Assembly: GCF_026151205.1 (NCBI RefSeq)
Contig: NW_026971824.1
Coordinates: 1-36,809, forward strand
DNA: 36,809 bases
Origin: Bolinopsis microptera
Taxonomy: Eukaryota; Ctenophora; Tentaculata; Lobata; Bolinopsidae
Reading direction: 5' to 3'
Shown: in pieces, positions 31,901 through 36,809 of the stretch
Layout of the letters: each line of letters starts with the position of its first letter
How positions within the stretch are numbered: position 1 is the first letter of the stretch
Program-made: the position numbers and the translations under genes
Notes under the pieces: model-generated
Told to the model about the DNA's origin: nothing
The model's database searches: none
What the model saw: only the letters and a program-made list of their open reading frames with translations

Positions 31901-34900
31901 ACTTTCTAAAAAAAAACCGGGTCCACTCCAGCGCGTTGTAATATTGATGATATTGGAATACAGTTTAGATACTGTGTAGATCTTAGGAGTGGATTTCCCC
32001 CCTATTAATTTGGGAGGGCTCATGAGGAGGGGTATTCACCCCTTTCTTTTGGGTACCAATTATCCACGGAGGGCCTTTCCAACCACAGGGTCGGTTCAGG
32101 GCACTGCTTCTGAATTTCCAAAACTTTAAGGAGGGAACAAATTTTCTCCATTTCCTATCCCACCCTAGGGGGGGGACCCCCAACTTGCCCCATTACTTTA
32201 AAAAACTTTGCTTCCATTAGGAGAATTTTCGTTCCAATCCCCACAATGCACTTTTGTGATTCTTTTGCAAATTTTTTTGGAGGGGCGGACCAGGGGTTGT
32301 TTAAAAAATCTCCTCGAAAGTTTCTTGGTGGGGGGGGGATAACCATCCCCACCCATCAACCAAGATACAGGGGACAATGCCATGGGAACCACTTCAAGTT
32401 GGTTCCCGGGTTTCCAGGGGGGGGACCTTATTCCGCAATTCGTGGGGAGGGGAGGGTGGGGTTTAAATAGGCTCCGAAAAAAATAATTAGGTTCTCCCAC
32501 CCCCCCATCCTATCTCTCTGAGGCAGGAGGGGGAATTTCAGCAATCAAAACAATCTTTCCGGTATTTTTGGTTATCCTTTACAGCCAAGGTTTGATTTTT
32601 CGGATTCTTCTTACCCGGGGGGGGGGACTGTGGGTTTTTTATCCGTTTGCACCAGGACTTTCCCTCTTTTTGGACGGTTCCATGGGGGGGGTGACAGCAA
32701 AATAGCTTTGTTTTTCCATGATCTGCTGGCAACTCTATGGGGAAGCCCCTAATTTCTCCGTTTTTTTCGTCCTTTCCTGCAAGCTCCCTTTTTGACAAAG
32801 GTTTGTTGGGGTGGCACCGTGGAAATACTCGCTCCTTAATTGTTTGGTTGTCATTTTAGGGGGGGCCCCATTTGGTTTAATCTTTTACTAGGCGTTCTAG
32901 CATAAGGGGGTTTTTTGGTAACTCCCTGAGGGACCAAAAATTGGCTGGGCTTGCCTTTTCTGCGCCGGGGGGGGCGCTTCCACCCCAGTTCCCCTCCTTA
33001 GACCAACTTCTTTAAATAGTATTTTCCTTTAAAACTACTTGTCCCATTTTCTTCCATTCAAGGGGGAATTTTTCTTCCCCTCCATTTGGGTAGGGCAAAG
33101 CCCTAAAAACGATTTTTGAACGGAGCAAAATGCAGATAGTTACTCTTCAAAACCCTTGGGAACTGAAATCTCTAAGAATTTCTGCCAATTTGATGGGGAG
33201 AATATTTCCTTTCGAGGGATGCGTCGTTCATTTTTTTGAAACTGCCCATAAGTGGGGGGTTTTGGGGGGGACTCTTTAAAATTGGGGAACCCCGAAAAAC
33301 CAAATTTTAATGGGGGGGATCGGGAGGCCAATGTCTGCCCAACCCCTGCCCATGATCTTACGTCAAGTAGGAAGTGACTCCAAACTTGGTAGAAAATAAA
33401 AGGGGGTGACCTTGGTCAATCTGAATTTTAACTGTTGGCGGGGCCATCTGGGAGGGGGACTTTTCCACTTTCCTTTTAATGTATAGCCACGGGATTTTGG
33501 CTGGAAAAAAGGCGTTTTCCCCCAACCGATAGGTTTTCCACACTTTGATGTAAATATTGCCACAGGGGGGAAATCTTCTTAATAGGGTCGAAAGGGCCCG
33601 TTTGGTCATATTGGATGAAAAACGTGAAAGGGAAAAAATAGCTTTTACAAATTCATCCCCACCGGAACCAAGCTGGGAGTTTATTCTTGGCCAATGTCGA
33701 GGCATTTTAGATCTCCTAAGTTAAAAAAAAAATACTTGTCACGTTCATGGGAGCTCCCGCCGGTTTAGGGTTTTCATCAAATTTGGCCCCCAGATATAGG
33801 CTTGCGTAAATTTTTGATATAAAAAGTCCAAAATCTTTTACCCGGACTGCTTGCTTCCACTCCCAGTTGGGGAAGATTAAAGCCTATCCACAATGCGGAA
33901 AAATTGTTGATATGTCGGTGGGGGTGGACTGGTGGGCTAGCCTCGTCTTTGGCAAAGGAATTTTATTACGTTCTGATAAAAATCGGGACTGTTATATGGA
34001 AAAAACTCAAATGGGATTTTTTTAGTCTTTCTTTCGAGGAGGGACCCTAAAATACCTTTACCCCTTTGTCGTTCTGTTTTTACCCAATTCCCACTTCTTC
34101 CTGGAGTTTAATAAATAAGAGGGTGGGGGGGGGACCCATACATCAAGGTTAAAAAAATCGCCCAGATTGCCGGGTTCTGTGGCGCCGGGTTCTCTGTTCA
34201 GCCCCAAAGGAATCCATTGTGTATATGCTGGGGGGGGGACATTTTTATTCTGTGGGAAACCCAAATTCCATAACCCGCTTGGAGGGAAACTGCTCCTCCT
34301 CTCCATAATTGGATTAAAAAATAAACAACATTTTCCTACGTTCCAACATTTTATTGCTTGGGTTTGGATTAAAGTTTTTTTTTTGCCCGGGGGGGGGGAG
34401 GTTTTGCTCTCTTCCCCCTTTTCCCCGGTGGGCGGTCCACATGAGGTCTGAATATTGGCTGTGTGAAACTATAAAAATAAAAAAAAACTAAACACTGTTG
34501 AAATAATGCGCTTTTTCTGTTTCTCATCTGCCACCCAACTGGGGGTCCCTTTGGCGGGGCCTTTGGCCCAGAGCCAACTAATTCCTGGGGCTACCCCCCC
34601 CCCTTGTAACTCGAGAAGGGTCCACTTCCCCAACTTTTGGGGTTATTCATTGATGTTTCAGTTAAAGCTATATTTAATGGTTGGGAAAGGTTAGCTTGCC
34701 CCCCTCCGAAACACCTGGTAGGTTTTTTTTTGTCGACCTTTTTTTACTTGGTCTAGATTTCCCATAGTTTTTTTTTTTTGTTTGTTTGCACCTCCACTCT
34801 GTTTAAAAACTTGGGAAAATTCCACCCCAGAACACCAGATTTTTTACCTTGACCTTATAATTAGTGGCCCAAAACCCTCGTTTAAAAAAGGGTTTTGTAC

Positions 34901-35800
34901 TATGGGTTGGTCATTGGAAAATTTAGGAGAAAGGGTTATTTATTTAAGTTACAACGGTCTCTAATTTTCCTGAGATTTATTTAAATAAAAAAAAATTTCT
35001 TGACACAGAAAAAAGCCGGTATTAATCACAAAAGGGCTTAAAAAAACGCGTTCAGTTTTTTTCAGGGGGGGGTGGATTTCACCAAGGTCTTGGGGGCGAG
35101 AATTAGGAGTAAACCCCACACAATTACTGGTGGAGGGGGGTACTAAATTCGATCCCGGGGAGTGGGATGAGGGGAACCCCTCAAGCTCTAAGTAATCCAT
35201 TTAGAGCAGCTCTTAGCTACTAGTAGTTAGACCGCAAAGGTTATTAAAGTGGGGACTTGTTTAAGTCAAGTTTGTTTTTTTACTATATTTTTAACCCAGG
35301 GGGACGCGTGTTAGTTAAAGGATTTTCCGATTTTTTTTTTTACTGGGTTTTCTTATAGGGGAATGGAGCCCTATATAATTTGCGTAGGAACCTAGTTAGT
35401 GGAAATAGTTAGTAGTTACTCCCACGGGAGGTTCCTTTTACCAAATTGGAGTCCTGATACGGGACTCTGGATTTCTAAAAGGGGAACCTTTTTTCCCCCA
35501 CACAGGTAAACGAGGTTTGGGAAGGGACCCATCAAGGAACGGGACGAATCCTACAGACGGGCTTATCTTTTCCTTTACGAACTCCGAGAAGGACAGAGAG
35601 ATACCCAGAAGCAAAAACAAGGGGGCAAACTCAAAAGAAACTTTACTCCAACATTACGGCCCACCAAAAGGGGGGATAAGAAAGAGGAACAAACCAATCC
35701 AAGAAAGAGGCATTGCAAGGGGGCCAAAACCAAGGTTAAGAAATTTTTTCGTTTTCCATAAAAGCGCTCAGTTTGCCCCCTAGTTTAAAGAAATTGGGAA
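28921..35800. other. Low-quality sequence, no supportable gene
   Basis: Long homopolymers throughout. Frames at 29648-30109 (+), 31240-31605 (+) and 33358-33705 (-) have somewhat protein-like stretches, but none could be matched to a family and each is flanked by frame-breaking homopolymers. They may hide eroded exons or transposon code; this cannot be settled from this read quality. Confidence 0.5.
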
Positions 35801-36040
35801 GCTAAATGTGCTTACTTTTGGCGGAAAAATTTTTTGGCGGAAATGTGAATTAAGAAAAATAATGAAAATATAACGGGCCCATACATGGCGTTACTAAATT
35901 AGTAACTTAAAGTAACCGAATTGTAAGCTAAATGTGCTAAATTTCTGGCGGAAAAATTTTTTGGCGAAATGTGATAGAAACATAATGAAATAAAAACGGG
36001 CCATACATGGCGTTAAATAAATTCAGTAAACTAAGAAATA
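35801..36040 (+). repeat. 126-bp tandem duplication (two copies)
   Basis: GCTAAATGTGCT starts at 35801 and again at 35927. Both copies then read TGGCGGAAAAATTTTTTGGC and later CATACATGGCGTTA. Differences are largely single-base homopolymer indels such as GGAAATGTG versus GAAATGTG and GGGCCC versus GGGCC, plus a few substitutions. Confidence 0.75.
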
Positions 36041-36809
36041 GAGCCCTGAGGGGGAGTTTAAACTGTACGATAAGTTGTTTTGTGGTTTACCGTGGCTGGG
36101 TCAGTTTAAAAAATTGGGTTTCCCCAATATATTTATCCACATCACAAAATCCTTTCGTTACAAGTTTTGTTTAATTTAATTTTTTTTTAAGTTATTTTTA
36201 AGCAGTAAGGCTCGAGGCTAATTTTATAAGTTTTTAAAAAAAATGTTCCACGCCCCATATATGGGGGGAATCGAACTTTTTTAGAAAGAAAGCAAAACAT
36301 TTTAATACAGGGCGAAAGGCCCAATGTGATTGAATTTTTTCAAAAATTTTTCAGTTTTTTTTTTTGGGCGACCAATTAATTTCCTGATAATTAAATTGTA
36401 TTTTTTAAATGAAAGCGAGGGGTTGATACACTTATGGTAAAAACCCAAAGGCCAGGCTACGTTGGGGTTTTCTGCTGGAAAGGCAACATTTTGTCGTATG
36501 TTGCCAAAAGAAGGCCATAGGCAAAACCTTTTTGTAACGCCCCCCGAAAAGCCCAGGCATTTTAAAGTAACACAACAAAAAAAATTTCTGAGGATCGAAT
36601 ATGGGCTTCATAATTCAAATTAAAAAGGCACCCAATACAAACCACGGTTTAAACCGAGTGGGGGGACCCAGCTTTAAGGCCAAATTATTAATTTTACTAC
36701 GCCAGTTCCACCCACTATTTTTTTTTTTTTCCCCATAAATCAATTATTTCATCAAAGGCCCCCCCAAAAAAACCCCCTCAAATCAAAGGGGACAAAGGCA
36801 AAATGGTCC
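36041..36809. other. Low-quality sequence, no supportable gene
   Basis: Contains the palindrome CCCCATATATGGGG at about 36254-36267 and nothing else recognisable. Confidence 0.5.

Noticed and set aside
33358-33705. 115-codon minus-strand frame with partly protein-like sequence
   Set aside because: No family could be recognised and the surrounding homopolymer errors make the frame unreliable.
36240-36285. Possible tRNA 3' half on the minus strand (GTTCGATTCC)
   Set aside because: The B-box-like word is present, but the T stem does not pair and no A box is found upstream.

Overview
This looks like nuclear DNA from an AT-rich invertebrate animal. The evidence is: fragments of non-LTR (LINE) retrotransposons with animal-type ORF1 and reverse transcriptase sequence; the tail of a Penelope-like element (PLE) endonuclease; hammerhead ribozyme motifs of the PLE type; a tRNA-derived SINE head; and a gene with two short GT-AG introns that encodes an SLC18-like major facilitator transporter. 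Nothing bacterial, phage or CRISPR-like was seen. The phylum cannot be fixed by eye.

Layout. 1-2490 holds decayed LINE sequence on the + strand: reverse transcriptase, then an ORF1 remnant. 2491-12944 is a tandem duplication of a 5.2-kb non-coding unit (2491-7714 and 7721-12944, offset 5230, three differences found by eye). Each unit contains three blocks, called A, B and C here, that recur as inverted copies. The left copy runs A-C-B; the right copy, read on the other strand, runs C-B-A, which is a circular permutation. Between A and C sits a short PLE remnant bounded by 82-bp inverted repeats (81/82 identical). Each inverted repeat carries a 49-nt type I hammerhead ribozyme motif, so there are two per unit and four in the window. 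12944-14880 contains inverted-repeat element ends, a SINE-like sequence and simple repeats. 14885-16600 (minus strand) contains an intact-looking LINE ORF1-type ORF placed directly after a truncated LINE ORF2.

17024-18669 (+) is the only plausible host gene, an SLC18-like transporter in three exons whose frame is broken by three small indels. From about 19.5 kb to the end the sequence changes character: long homopolymers (especially G runs), no credible coding frame, and many G runs followed by AC. I read this as unpolished long-read sequence, so ORFs there should not be trusted. A few real repeats can still be seen through the noise.

The most interesting biology is the hammerhead/PLE cassette in divergent orientation inside a very young tandem duplication, together with the circularly permuted inverted blocks around it.
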